A stretch of DNA of 64,000 nucleotides from Rhodospirillaceae bacterium (GTDB taxonomy: Bacteria; Pseudomonadota; Alphaproteobacteria; Rhodospirillales; Casp-alpha2): NCBI GenBank assembly GCA_016845145.1, contig JAERTE010000139.1, forward strand, positions 104,138 through 168,137, read 5' to 3'. Shown here piece after piece: positions 55,184 through 63,932 of this stretch (position 1 is the stretch's first letter; every line of letters begins with the position of its first letter). A model generated the notes under the pieces. The model worked only from the letters and a program-made list of their open reading frames with translations. It was not told the DNA's origin and searched no databases. Made by a program: the position numbers and the translations under genes.

Positions 55184-56446
55184 TCAATCGAATTTTCGGA
55201 TATCGTCTATCACTTTGCCGTCGTTGGGAAGGCTACCGGGTTGTGCGTAGCCGACTTCGCCCTTGAGTTTACAAACGGCCTGTATGGACGCACCGATATC
55301 GCCCGCCAGCCCATCGCTGCCCCCGGCAACGCTGGTTGGGTCGTCGACCTCGCACGACAGTGTCATGACGTCCGTCCCGTCACGATGGTCGACCACAAGC
55401 CGGGCTTTTAATATCTCTGGGTGGCGCCTGACGATTTCGGCAACTTGCGAGGGGTGCACAAACATGCCTTTGACCTTGCTCGTCTGATCGGCACGGCCCA
55501 TCCAGCCCTTGAGCCGAATATTTGTGCGACCGCACGGGCTCTCGCCGGACAGCACCGCTGAAAGATCGCCCGTACCAAAGCGGATCAACGGATACTCAGG
55601 CCGAAATGACGTGGCGACGACCTCTCCGACTTCGCCCTCGGCAACGGGATCATTAGTGCCTGGGCGGACGATTTCGACAAGCAGTCCTTCGTCGACAATC
55701 AAGCCTTCCCTGGCTTGGGTTTCATATGCGATGGAACCCAGATCGGCCGTACCGTACATCTGCAGGCAGTTGACGCCGCGATCTTCAATCGCTGCGCGGA
55801 GGTCAGGCAACAATGCTTCGCCGCCGACGGAAGATTTTGTCAAGCTGGAAACGTCCAGGCCCATCTCGTCCGCCCGTTCGAGCAGGATTTTCAAAAACGA
55901 TGGCGTGCCGGCGTACCCGGTCGGGCGCATATCCGCCATGGCACGGACCTGCAATTCTGTATTGCCGACGCCGGCGGGAAATACAGCGCAGCCGATTTCA
56001 GCCGCACCGGTTTCGAACATGAACCCCGCTGGCGTGAAATGGTATGAGAAGGTGTTATGTACGACATCTTCGGCCCGGAAACCCGCCGCGTATAATGCGC
56101 GAGCCGTTCCCCACCAGTCTTCACCAAATCCTTCCGGGTCGTAGATCGGGCCAGGAGATTGAAAGATGCGCTTGAGCTTTCCCGTCGACCGGGTCGTTAA
56201 CCCTCCCAGCGGAGGATCTTTCTTTTGCAACTCAATCAGGTCGGATTTCCGGGTCACCGGAATTTGCGTCAACGCTTCACGATTAGCGATGTCTGTGGGC
56301 GCAATATCCGCCAAAAGATTGGCGAAATACGGTGCGTTCGACTTCGCATTGCCAACCTGGCCCGGTAAAGCCGCCATCAATGCCGCTTCGCGGGCGTCGG
56401 ATGATCGGGTTTCCAGGTCGTCGTAATAGTCCGGCGATTGAGGCAT
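55184..56446 (-). CDS. Phenylacetate-CoA ligase (PaaK)-like adenylate-forming enzyme
   Basis: A 420-residue ligase of the PaaK family. The N-terminal DDLETRSSDAREAALMAALP, TQIPVTRKSDLIELQKKDPP, then FQSPGPIYDPEGFGEDWWGT and SYHFTPAGFMFETGAAEIGC (phosphate-loop region, weak), MYGTADLGSIAYETQAREGL and RLKGWMGRADQTSKVKGMFV with PSQVAEIVRRHPEIL near the C-terminus follow PaaK order. Start chosen at ATG 56446, 11 bases after livF; a TTG at 56467 is possible. Likely activates an aryl or other carboxylic acid imported by the adjacent transporter. Confidence 0.86.
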   Translation of the reverse strand: MPQSPDYYDDLETRSSDAREAALMAALPGQVGNAKSNAPYFANLLADIAPTDIANREALTQIPVTRKSDLIELQKKDPPLGGLTTRSTGKLKRIFQSPGPIYDPEGFGEDWWGTARALYAAGFRAEDVVHNTFSYHFTPAGFMFETGAAEIGCAVFPAGVGNTELQVRAMADMRPTGYAGTPSFLKILLERADEMGLDVSSLTKSSVGGEALLPDLRAAIEDRGVNCLQMYGTADLGSIAYETQAREGLIVDEGLLVEIVRPGTNDPVAEGEVGEVVATSFRPEYPLIRFGTGDLSAVLSGESPCGRTNIRLKGWMGRADQTSKVKGMFVHPSQVAEIVRRHPEILKARLVVDHRDGTDVMTLSCEVDDPTSVAGGSDGLAGDIGASIQAVCKLKGEVGYAQPGSLPNDGKVIDDIRKFD

Positions 56447-56457
56447 GCGAAAGGTGC

Positions 56458-57300
56458 TCAGAGCCAACGCTTGCGGCGGCGGTAATGTTTGACGTCGCGG
56501 AAGCTTTTGCGTTCACCGGAACTAAGGCCCAAGTAGAATTCTTTCACGTCCTCGTTCTCACGCAGATCCTTCGCCTCGCCATCCATGACGATGCGCCCGT
56601 TTTCCAGGATGTAGCCGTATTCTGCGTAGCGCAGCGCCACCATGGTGTTCTGCTCCGCCAACAGGAAACTCACCTCTTCCTGTTTGTTCAGATCGCTGAC
56701 GATCTCGAAAATCTCTTCCACCAACTGCGGTGCCAGTCCCATGGAAGGCTCGTCGAGCAAAATCACCGTCGGATTTGCCATCAAGGCGCGGCCGATGGCG
56801 GTCATTTGCTGTTCGCCGCCCGATGTATAACCGGCTAAGCTGGTGCGGCGCTCTTTCAAGCGCGGAAAATAGTGATAGACCTTCTCGAGGGACTCGGCGA
56901 CAGCGCCGCGGCCGTCACGGCGGGTGTAGGCGCCGGTCAGCAGGTTTTCCTCGACGGTCAAATGTTCAAAACAATGTCGGCCTTCCATCACCTGGATGAT
57001 GCCGCGTCGGACCATTTCGTTGGTCGTCATGTTATCGACGCGCTCGCCCATGGCTTCAATGGAGCCTTTGGTCACCTCACCGCGCTCAGCGCGCAGCAGG
57101 TTGGAAATGGCCTTCAGGGTGGTCGATTTGCCGGCGCCGTTGGCACCCAACAGAGCGACGATGCCGCCCTTGTGCAATTCGAGCGAAACCCCTTTTAACA
57201 CCAAGATCACATGATCGTAGATGACCTCAATGTTGTTGATGTTGAGTAGGGGGGCGGCAGTTGCCGCCCCCGTCTCAATGTTTTCAGCTGTTTGCTGCAT
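56458..57300 (-). CDS. Liv-type ABC transporter ATPase (LivF-like)
   Basis: A 280-residue ATPase. Walker A GIVALLGANGAGKSTTLKAI, signature SGGEQQMTAIGRALMANPTV, Walker B VILLDEPSMGLAPQLVEEIF. RRGIIQVMEGRHCFEHLTVE is typical of LivF. A C-terminal extension (SSGERKSFRDVKHYRRRKRW) beyond the usual 235-240 residues is seen in members linked to acyl-CoA ligases. Encoded between the binding protein and the PaaK-like gene. Confidence 0.93.
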   Translation of the reverse strand: MQQTAENIETGAATAAPLLNINNIEVIYDHVILVLKGVSLELHKGGIVALLGANGAGKSTTLKAISNLLRAERGEVTKGSIEAMGERVDNMTTNEMVRRGIIQVMEGRHCFEHLTVEENLLTGAYTRRDGRGAVAESLEKVYHYFPRLKERRTSLAGYTSGGEQQMTAIGRALMANPTVILLDEPSMGLAPQLVEEIFEIVSDLNKQEEVSFLLAEQNTMVALRYAEYGYILENGRIVMDGEAKDLRENEDVKEFYLGLSSGERKSFRDVKHYRRRKRWL

Positions 57301-57315
57301 AGTCGCGTGAACCTC

Positions 57316-58632
57316 TTAGCACTTACGCGGCGTGATGTTGTTTTCCTTGGCGTAAGCAGCAGCTGCTTTCTCGACCAACGGACGAACCACGTCGCTCATG
57401 GCCGGGATGAAACCCGTTACGAGCTTCCACTTGGAACCATCCCACTGTTGGACGAACACACCAGGGTTTTTGCCCTCGTGGCTCAAGCACGAAACGCTGA
57501 CCGAGTTGGTGAAGCCTTTGAGGCCAAGCTTGGCCAGACGGGCATCGTCGATCTGCAGGCCTTCAAAAGCAGCGCGGATTTGGTCACCAGAAGGTTTCTT
57601 GCCGCCATTGGCTTTGATGGCATCACGAACGGCTTCCGTGGCGAACACGGAATTCAAGATCATCCGGTTATACAGCACTTCACCAACGTTGTTGGCTTTG
57701 GCTTTCGCCTTATCGCCGCCATAGACATGCTTAACGATGTCGCCGAAAAGCGGGAAGCTGCTACCGGCAGCGTGCATGTTGGTCGACTTATAGCCGATGG
57801 AGTTGTCACCAGCCGGGATCACGTCGGCGTCGGAACCGGACCACCAGTTACCAACGAAACGTTCCATCGGGAAACCGATAGTAGCGGCTTCTTTGATGGC
57901 GACCTGGTTCATCACACCCCAACCGGACATGAATACCCAATCGGGACGCTTGCGGCGGATTTGCAGCCACGTGGCTTTCTGTTCCTGACCGGGGTGGTCA
58001 ACAGCGAGCTTGGTCAGCTTGAAGCCGAACTTCTTGGAAAGCGCATCCAGCGTCGGGTTGGCTTCTTTGCCATAAGCCGAGTTGTGGTGCACGTGTGCAA
58101 TGTGCTTGCCCTTCAGGTTGGCGAGACCACCTTCCTGCTGGCCGACATATGCGACAAAAGCCGAAGCTTGGCTCCAGTACGTCGATGGGAAGTTGAACAC
58201 CCAGGGGAACACGCGACCATCAGCCGCTGCCGTGCGGCCATAACCCATCGAAAGAATGACGGTCTTGTCGACCGGCGCTTTGGGGATCAACTGATAGGTA
58301 AGACCGGTGGAGTAGGGGCTAACGACCAGGGCGCCGCCATTTTTATTCTTGAGCTTTTCGTAGCACTCAACGCCGATCTTGGTGTTGTATTTGGTTTCGC
58401 ATTCCTCGGTGACGATCTTGTGGCCTTCGATGCCGCCGTCACGTTTGTTGAGAAGCGCGAAGTAGTCGCGTGCGGCGTTGGCAATCGGAATGCCACTCGG
58501 CGCATAGGCACCCGTGCGATAAACCATTACGGGGAAAAATAGATCGGCGGCGTAGGCCTTCTTGGCCTCCACAACCCCAGTGACACCGATGGCAAGGCCA
58601 GCGGCACCCAGAAGTAGACTGCGAAGTTTCAT
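57316..58632 (-). CDS. Periplasmic substrate-binding protein of liv-type ABC transporter
   Basis: A 438-residue protein. A signal peptide covers residues 1-28 (MKLRSLLLGAAGLAIGVTGV then VEAKKAYA). The mature type I fold includes VMVYRTGAYAPSGIPIANAA, NKRDGGIEGHKIVTEECETK, and LVVSPYSTGLTYQLIPKAPV. It is longer than canonical LivJ/LivK (about 370). The start at 58632 gives the signal peptide at the N-terminus. Linked to two CoA ligases, so the ligand is more likely an organic acid than an amino acid. Confidence 0.92.
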   Translation of the reverse strand: MKLRSLLLGAAGLAIGVTGVVEAKKAYAADLFFPVMVYRTGAYAPSGIPIANAARDYFALLNKRDGGIEGHKIVTEECETKYNTKIGVECYEKLKNKNGGALVVSPYSTGLTYQLIPKAPVDKTVILSMGYGRTAAADGRVFPWVFNFPSTYWSQASAFVAYVGQQEGGLANLKGKHIAHVHHNSAYGKEANPTLDALSKKFGFKLTKLAVDHPGQEQKATWLQIRRKRPDWVFMSGWGVMNQVAIKEAATIGFPMERFVGNWWSGSDADVIPAGDNSIGYKSTNMHAAGSSFPLFGDIVKHVYGGDKAKAKANNVGEVLYNRMILNSVFATEAVRDAIKANGGKKPSGDQIRAAFEGLQIDDARLAKLGLKGFTNSVSVSCLSHEGKNPGVFVQQWDGSKWKLVTGFIPAMSDVVRPLVEKAAAAYAKENNITPRKC

Positions 58633-58765
58633 TTTGTTCTCTCCCAATTCGTTTGGCGACCTGTTACCGGTCTCTATTATCGAACCGCGACCTTAGCATG
58701 CGACCGGTGTTTTTCCTAATGCAGTTCGAATTCCTTTTCGTCTAATGCTCTTCTGGCAATTCCGA

Positions 58766-59845
58766 TTAATACGGGAACGGCCACATTCTCAGTTTTTCCT
58801 TGGCGATCTGCCACAACCGGTTGAAACCGGCGGGCTCGACGATCAAGAAAAAGATGATCATCACGCCAAAAATAATTTCCTCGATGTGCTTTTGTAATTC
58901 CGTGCCCATTTCGATGCCCACGGCCGGCGGCGCATTGGTCAGGAAAATCGGTAACAGCGTGATAAACGCGGCGCCCAGGATAGATCCCAGCACACTGCCC
59001 AAGCCGCCGATGATGATCATGAACAGCACCGGAAATGAAATGTTGAGGATATCGAAGGCTTCGGTCTCGGCGCTGCCCAACCAACAGAAGATGTAGAGCG
59101 CGCCGGCGACGCCGCAGTAAAACGAACTGATCCCAAAGGCCAACAGCTTGGTTTGCAAAGGGCGGATGCCGATGATCTCGGCCGCAATGTCCATGTCTCG
59201 GATCGCCATCCAGGCGCGTCCTACATGACCGCGCGCCATGTTTTTGGCTGCCAGTGCAAACACGACAAGAAACGTTAATGTCACGTAGTATCGCGCCAAT
59301 GGTGAAGCCTCGGGGCCAGTAATCAATGTACCGAACACTTCACGCGGAGGCGCTGTGATCGTGCCGGATGGGCTGTAATTGAAAAACCATTCGACCTTAT
59401 TGAACATCCACAGAATAAAAAACTGCGCCGCCAACGTGGCCACGGCTAAGTAAAACCCTTTAATCCGCAGGCTCGGTAAGCCGAAAATCATCCCCACGGC
59501 TGCGGCAATTACACCCGACATCAAGAAAACGATGATGATGTTCAGTTCCGGGAAACCTGTCGACAGTTTATATGTGGCGTAGGCGCCGACGGCCATGAAT
59601 GCGCCGGTACCCAAGCTGACCTGACCTGCATACCCCGTGAGGATGTTGAGGCCGATTGCGGCCAGCGCAAGTATGAAGAACGGGATCAAGATTGCTTGGT
59701 GCCAGTATTCATCGGCAACCATCGGAATGGCCACGTAGGAGACCAGCAACACCAGTGCGATGAACCAACGGTCTTGCACAATCGGGAAGATTGCCTGATC
59801 GGACTGATAGGTGGATTTGAACTGTCCAGCTTCACGATAGAACAT
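58766..59845 (-). CDS. Liv-type ABC transporter permease (LivM-like)
   Basis: A 359-residue permease with about nine hydrophobic segments. AAIGLNILTGYAGQVSLGTG is the LivM signature, GLPSLRIKGFYLAVATLAAQ and RDMDIAAEIIGIRPLQTKLL with IGGLGSVLGSILGAAFITLL are conserved. Starts 4 bases after livH. A gap of 133 bases precedes the binding-protein gene. Confidence 0.94.
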   Translation of the reverse strand: MFYREAGQFKSTYQSDQAIFPIVQDRWFIALVLLVSYVAIPMVADEYWHQAILIPFFILALAAIGLNILTGYAGQVSLGTGAFMAVGAYATYKLSTGFPELNIIIVFLMSGVIAAAVGMIFGLPSLRIKGFYLAVATLAAQFFILWMFNKVEWFFNYSPSGTITAPPREVFGTLITGPEASPLARYYVTLTFLVVFALAAKNMARGHVGRAWMAIRDMDIAAEIIGIRPLQTKLLAFGISSFYCGVAGALYIFCWLGSAETEAFDILNISFPVLFMIIIGGLGSVLGSILGAAFITLLPIFLTNAPPAVGIEMGTELQKHIEEIIFGVMIIFFLIVEPAGFNRLWQIAKEKLRMWPFPY

Positions 59846-59849
59846 CTGA

Positions 59850-60785
59850 TCAGACCCTCTCGATAATTTTTTCGCCGAATAGGCCTTGTGGTCGGAACAT
59901 CAAGAACACCAGCGCCGCCATATAAGCGAACCATCCTTCGATGGCGCCGCCAAAGGCCGGCCCCCAGTAAACTTCCGAAACCTTCTCGAATACGCCGATC
60001 AACAGCCCGCCGATAATCGCGCCCGGGACCGATTCAAAACCGCCCAGGATCAGCACCGGAAGGGCCTTCAAGGCAATCAACACCAGCGAGAACTGTACGC
60101 CGGCCTTGCCGCCCCACATGATGCCGGCGACCAAGGCGACAAAACCCGAAACCGACCAAACGATCACCCAAATGGTTTTCAGCGGAATGCCCACGGACAA
60201 CGCGGCCTGGTGGTCATCAGCAACGGCGCGGAGCGCACGGCCAATGGCGGTTTTCTGGAAAAACACGGCCAGCACAGCCACCATGGTCGCGGCGATACAG
60301 GCCGCAAACACATCAAACGTATTGAGCAACACCCCGCCTATCTCGAAGGATTTTTCGGGGATACCGACATCCAGTTTCTTAACGTTGGAACCCCAGGCGA
60401 TTTGGCCAACACCCTCGAACACGAAGTTCAGCCCGATACAGGCCATAAACAGGATAATCTGCGCTTGGTTGACCAATGATCGCAGCATATAGCGCTCAAT
60501 CAGGAAGGCCACCGCAACCATGACCGCCATCGTGAGAATAATCGCCAGGATCAACGGTACGTGGCGCTCCATTAAGCCGACCAGTGTCAGTGCGGCAAAC
60601 AGCACCATGGCCCCTTGGGCGTAGTTGAAGACGCCGGACGCCTTGTAGATCAGGACGAACCCCAAGGCGACAAGCGAGTACATGACACCTGCCATTAGGC
60701 CGCCGATGACCACTTCCAGCAGGAAGATTGGACTGTCGGCCATATCCAGGAACGGAGCGATAAAAAACGTGTTGAAGACTTCCAT
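59850..60785 (-). CDS. Liv-type ABC transporter permease (LivH-like)
   Basis: A 311-residue permease. MYSLVALGFVLIYKASGVFN with YAQGAMVLFAALTLVGLMER is the LivH N-terminal signature; RALRAVADDHQAALSVGIPL and ILGGFESVPGAIIGGLLIGV follow, with about eight membrane spans. Forms the pore with LivM. It begins 15 bases after the livG stop. Confidence 0.94.
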   Translation of the reverse strand: MEVFNTFFIAPFLDMADSPIFLLEVVIGGLMAGVMYSLVALGFVLIYKASGVFNYAQGAMVLFAALTLVGLMERHVPLILAIILTMAVMVAVAFLIERYMLRSLVNQAQIILFMACIGLNFVFEGVGQIAWGSNVKKLDVGIPEKSFEIGGVLLNTFDVFAACIAATMVAVLAVFFQKTAIGRALRAVADDHQAALSVGIPLKTIWVIVWSVSGFVALVAGIMWGGKAGVQFSLVLIALKALPVLILGGFESVPGAIIGGLLIGVFEKVSEVYWGPAFGGAIEGWFAYMAALVFLMFRPQGLFGEKIIERV

Positions 60786-60800
60786 TGATTTTCGCTCCCG

Positions 60801-61592
60801 TCAGTCGTGCTGAACGCCGAGATAGGCGTCGATTACGCTTTGGTTGCCGCGAACTTCGTCCGGATCGCCGTCGGCAATTTTTTTGCCGTAATCCAGGACA
60901 ACAACGCGGTCGGAAATATCCATGACAACACTCATGTCATGTTCGATCAGGACGATGGTGGTGCCGAACTGTTCGTTTACATCGAGAATGTAGCGGCACA
61001 TGTCCTCTTTTTCTTCGTGGTTCATGCCGGCCATGGGCTCATCCAGCAAAAGCATGTCCGGCTCTGCGGCGAGGGCACGGGCCAGTTCCACACGTTTCTG
61101 CAATCCGTAGGGCAGGCGGCCGACGACCGTTTTCCGGATGGATTCGATTTCCAGAAAGTCGATCACCCGTTCGGCGGCTTCGCGGTGCTCGAGCTCTTCT
61201 TTCACCGCTGGCCCGTAGTAGAGCGCCTGCCAAAGAAAATTCTTCTTCATTTTCAGGTTTCGGCCAGTCATCACATTGTCCAGGGTGGTCATTCCACGGA
61301 ACAAAGCGATGTTTTGGAACGTCCGTGCGATACCTTGTTCGGCTGCCTGGTGCGTTTCCATCTGTTGGTGCGATTCACCCTTGAATGTGATCATGCCTTC
61401 GGTCGGTTTGTAGAAACCGTTGATACAATTGAGCATCGAACTCTTGCCGGCGCCGTTGGGGCCGATAATGGCGCGAACTTCGCCTTCGCGGACGTCGAAG
61501 CTGATATTCGTCAAAGCTTTGACGCCACCAAACGAGAGGCTGACATTTTCGACGTTGAGAATGACGTCGCCGATGCGGCGTTCTTGGGACAT
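60801..61592 (-). CDS. Liv-type ABC transporter ATPase (LivG-like)
   Basis: A 263-residue ATPase. FGGVKALTNISFDVREGEVR, AIIGPNGAGKSSMLNCINGF (Walker A), GRLPYGLQKRVELARALAAE (signature, variant), DMLLLDEPMAGMNHEEKEDM (Walker B) and IVLIEHDMSVVMDISDRVVV (switch His) are present. The NYGKKI-type end and length are normal for LivG. Coupled closely to the acyl-CoA synthetase gene, 20 bases upstream. Confidence 0.94.
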   Translation of the reverse strand: MSQERRIGDVILNVENVSLSFGGVKALTNISFDVREGEVRAIIGPNGAGKSSMLNCINGFYKPTEGMITFKGESHQQMETHQAAEQGIARTFQNIALFRGMTTLDNVMTGRNLKMKKNFLWQALYYGPAVKEELEHREAAERVIDFLEIESIRKTVVGRLPYGLQKRVELARALAAEPDMLLLDEPMAGMNHEEKEDMCRYILDVNEQFGTTIVLIEHDMSVVMDISDRVVVLDYGKKIADGDPDEVRGNQSVIDAYLGVQHD

Positions 61593-61612
61593 TTCAGGTT
61601 TCTCCCGTACCC

Positions 61613-63580
61613 TTATTCGGCCGCCATGGCCTGGCTTGTGTCGGAAAGTTTGGCTTCATGGATTTGCAAATCCGCGTGGATTGTATCCGTGCGGCCATCC
61701 TCAAAGGTCACTTTGGCTTCCACCTCGCAATGGGTTTTATCGGAATAAAGCGCGTCGATCAGTTCACCGTAACGATCGACCACGACATTGCGTCGGACTT
61801 TCCGAGTGCGCGTCAATTCGCCGTCATCGGCGTCCAGCTCCTTGTGCAGGATCAGGAAGCGTTTGATCTGAGAAGATTTGAGGTTTTCATCTTCGGCTAG
61901 GTCCGCATTGACCTTTTCCACGCATTCCTGGATCAGTCCGGAAATCAGTTCTTGGCCTGCAAGGTCGGTATAGCCGGAATAGGCCAAGCCTTGGCGCTCG
62001 GCCCAGTTGCCCACCGATTCGAGATCAATGTTGATGAACGCCGCCACATAATCACGTTCGTTGCCGAAGGTAACAGCCTCGCGGATATGCGGGAAAAATT
62101 TCAGCTTATTTTCGATGAAGTTGGGCGCGAACATCGCGCTATTGTTCAATTTGCCGACATCTTTCGCGCGATCGATAATGTGCAGGTCGCCATCGTCGTC
62201 AAGGAAACCGGCATCGCCCGTGTGGACCCAGCCATCATCGGTCTTGGTTTCCTTGGTGGCTTCATCGTTTTTGAAGTAGGCGTGGAACACGCCGGGACCG
62301 CGGAACATGATTTCGCCGCTGTCGGCGACCTTCAGTTCGACGCCCAAAGCAGCCTTGCCCGATGTTTCAGGCCGCACTTCACCATTGCGCTGAATGGTGA
62401 CGAACACAGACGCCTCGGTGGACCCGTAGAGCTGTTTCAAGTTGAGGCCCATGGAACGGTAAAAGATGAAGATGTCGGGGCCGATGGCAACGCCGCCGGT
62501 GTAGGCAAGGCGGATTTTCGACAGCCCCAGCACGTTCTTAAGCGGTGCGAAGACCAACAGATTTCCAAGCCAATAGAGCATGCGGTCACCAAACCCAACG
62601 GATTTACCGTCCAGCATGTCCATGCCGACGCGTTTTGCGACGTCCATGAAATAGTGGAACATGCGTTGCTTGAATTTGGCCGAGTCTTCAATCCGAATGG
62701 TTGCCGTGGTCAGAATGTTCTCGAAAATGCTCGGCGGTGCGAAGAAGTAGGATGGGCCGACCTCGCGCAAATCGTCCAAAACCGTCTCGCTGCTTTCCGG
62801 GCAGTTGACGCAATATCCGGTCACGTGGGATTGCGCAAAGGAGAAAACATTGTCCCCCACCCAGGCCATGGGAAGATAGGCCAGAATGCTGTCTTGGTCG
62901 GTAATGCCCTCAAGCTCGGAGCAATTTTGTGCGGTGATGATCAGATTGTCATTGGTTAGCATTACGCCTTTAGGCCGGCCCGTGGTGCCGGACGTATACA
63001 ACATGATGCAAACATCGCTGCCTTTTTTACCTGCCACGTTGTTTTCATAGGACGACGGGTTCTCGCTATCGTACTTGCGGCCCTTCGCCTGAACGGCTTC
63101 GAAATCGTGCAGGAATGGCTGGTTGTAATTCCTTAGGCCGCGCGTGTCGTCGTAAATAATGTGCTGCAGCCCTGGAAGATTGTCTTTGATTTCCAGTACT
63201 TTGTCGACCTGCTCTTGGTCTTCGACGATGGCAAATTTGGCTTCGGCATGTTCGTAAATGAACTGCATCTCTTCGGCACCGGAATCTTGATAAACCGGAA
63301 CCGGGATACCTCCCGCCGCTTGAACGGCGGTCATGGACCAATACAGCCGAGGTCTGTTATCACCGCAGATGATAACCTTGTCGTCCTCGCCTACACCTAG
63401 CGCGATCAAGCCACAGGCCAGGGCCCGCACCTCGTCAGCCGCCTGAGCCCAGGTCCAACTTTGCCAAATACCAAAATCTTTCTCGCGCATGGCAGGGCGA
63501 TCACCGCGGACCTGCGCATTGCGTGCTAGGAGTTTTGGAAAAGTATCTGCCGACTGTGCTTCGGCACCACTTCCTGTCAT
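61613..63580 (-). CDS. Long-chain-type acyl-CoA synthetase (AMP-forming)
   Basis: A 655-residue ligase. The phosphate loop is CIMLYTSGTTGRPKGVMLTN; YGSTEASVFVTIQRNGEVRP, DDGWVHTGDAGFLDDDGDLH and KDVGKLNNSAMFAPNFIENK (the Lys-containing hinge) follow, with TRTRKVRRNVVVDRYGELID near the C-terminus. This long form with VGDNVFSFAQSHVTGYCVNC is typical of long-chain or aromatic acid ligases found with liv transporters. It is the promoter-proximal gene of the operon, downstream of a 26-bp palindrome. Substrate not predictable from sequence. Confidence 0.92.
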   Translation of the reverse strand: MTGSGAEAQSADTFPKLLARNAQVRGDRPAMREKDFGIWQSWTWAQAADEVRALACGLIALGVGEDDKVIICGDNRPRLYWSMTAVQAAGGIPVPVYQDSGAEEMQFIYEHAEAKFAIVEDQEQVDKVLEIKDNLPGLQHIIYDDTRGLRNYNQPFLHDFEAVQAKGRKYDSENPSSYENNVAGKKGSDVCIMLYTSGTTGRPKGVMLTNDNLIITAQNCSELEGITDQDSILAYLPMAWVGDNVFSFAQSHVTGYCVNCPESSETVLDDLREVGPSYFFAPPSIFENILTTATIRIEDSAKFKQRMFHYFMDVAKRVGMDMLDGKSVGFGDRMLYWLGNLLVFAPLKNVLGLSKIRLAYTGGVAIGPDIFIFYRSMGLNLKQLYGSTEASVFVTIQRNGEVRPETSGKAALGVELKVADSGEIMFRGPGVFHAYFKNDEATKETKTDDGWVHTGDAGFLDDDGDLHIIDRAKDVGKLNNSAMFAPNFIENKLKFFPHIREAVTFGNERDYVAAFINIDLESVGNWAERQGLAYSGYTDLAGQELISGLIQECVEKVNADLAEDENLKSSQIKRFLILHKELDADDGELTRTRKVRRNVVVDRYGELIDALYSDKTHCEVEAKVTFEDGRTDTIHADLQIHEAKLSDTSQAMAAE

Positions 63581-63932
63581 CAGCCTCTCTCCCCGGCTTT
63601 ATGTTCGTCGTCTCCGGTCTTCGTATTCCAGCCGGATTTTCCAGTCTGGTGATCGAAGCACTCCACCGATATTGATTTTGCTATTTACCGGCAGTCGCAT
63701 ATTGAAGAATGAAAGTTCACTACTCAAGCGCAAACCTTCGGTCAATGCTTTTTTAACCTTTACGTAAACGTTAAAAGAGGCGCGGAGCTCTTAATTCATC
63801 AGATGCTGCGTTCAACGCATGGCCACATGAAAAGCTGGAAAACGTTGCCCATTTATGGTTCTAGTGGATTGAACGACACAAAAGAGTCCTTCGGGGGATT
63901 CCTTTGATCGTGTATTTGTGCGAGTCTTATGG
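63581..63932. other. Upstream region of the acyl-CoA synthetase operon
   Basis: These 352 bases contain no supported gene. They hold a near-perfect palindrome (listed) and, on the minus strand, TTGACC at 63740-63745 with TAGTGA 17 bases downstream as a weak promoter candidate. The boundary of the adjoining IS630 element must lie within about 63850-63930 but its terminal repeat cannot be defined from one end. Confidence 0.5.
63751..63776. promoter_or_regulatory. 26-bp near-perfect palindromic operator
   Basis: Arms TTTTAAC (63751-63757) and GTTAAAA (63770-63776) flank a perfect core TTTACGTAAA (63759-63768), with a single mismatched position on each side (C58 and C69): 24 of 26 bases are symmetric. 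The TTTACGT half-sites resemble those reported for MerR-family LiuR and similar regulators of branched-chain and fatty acyl-CoA catabolism. It is about 170-195 bases upstream of the acyl-CoA synthetase start. Confidence 0.65.

Noticed and set aside
57292..58542. Long plus-strand ORF (416 codons) opposite the substrate-binding protein gene
   Set aside because: The minus-strand protein has a signal peptide and a recognised fold; the opposite frame is a shadow.
61952..62959. Long plus-strand ORF (335 codons) opposite the acyl-CoA synthetase gene
   Set aside because: It is antisense to conserved ligase motifs with no start signals.
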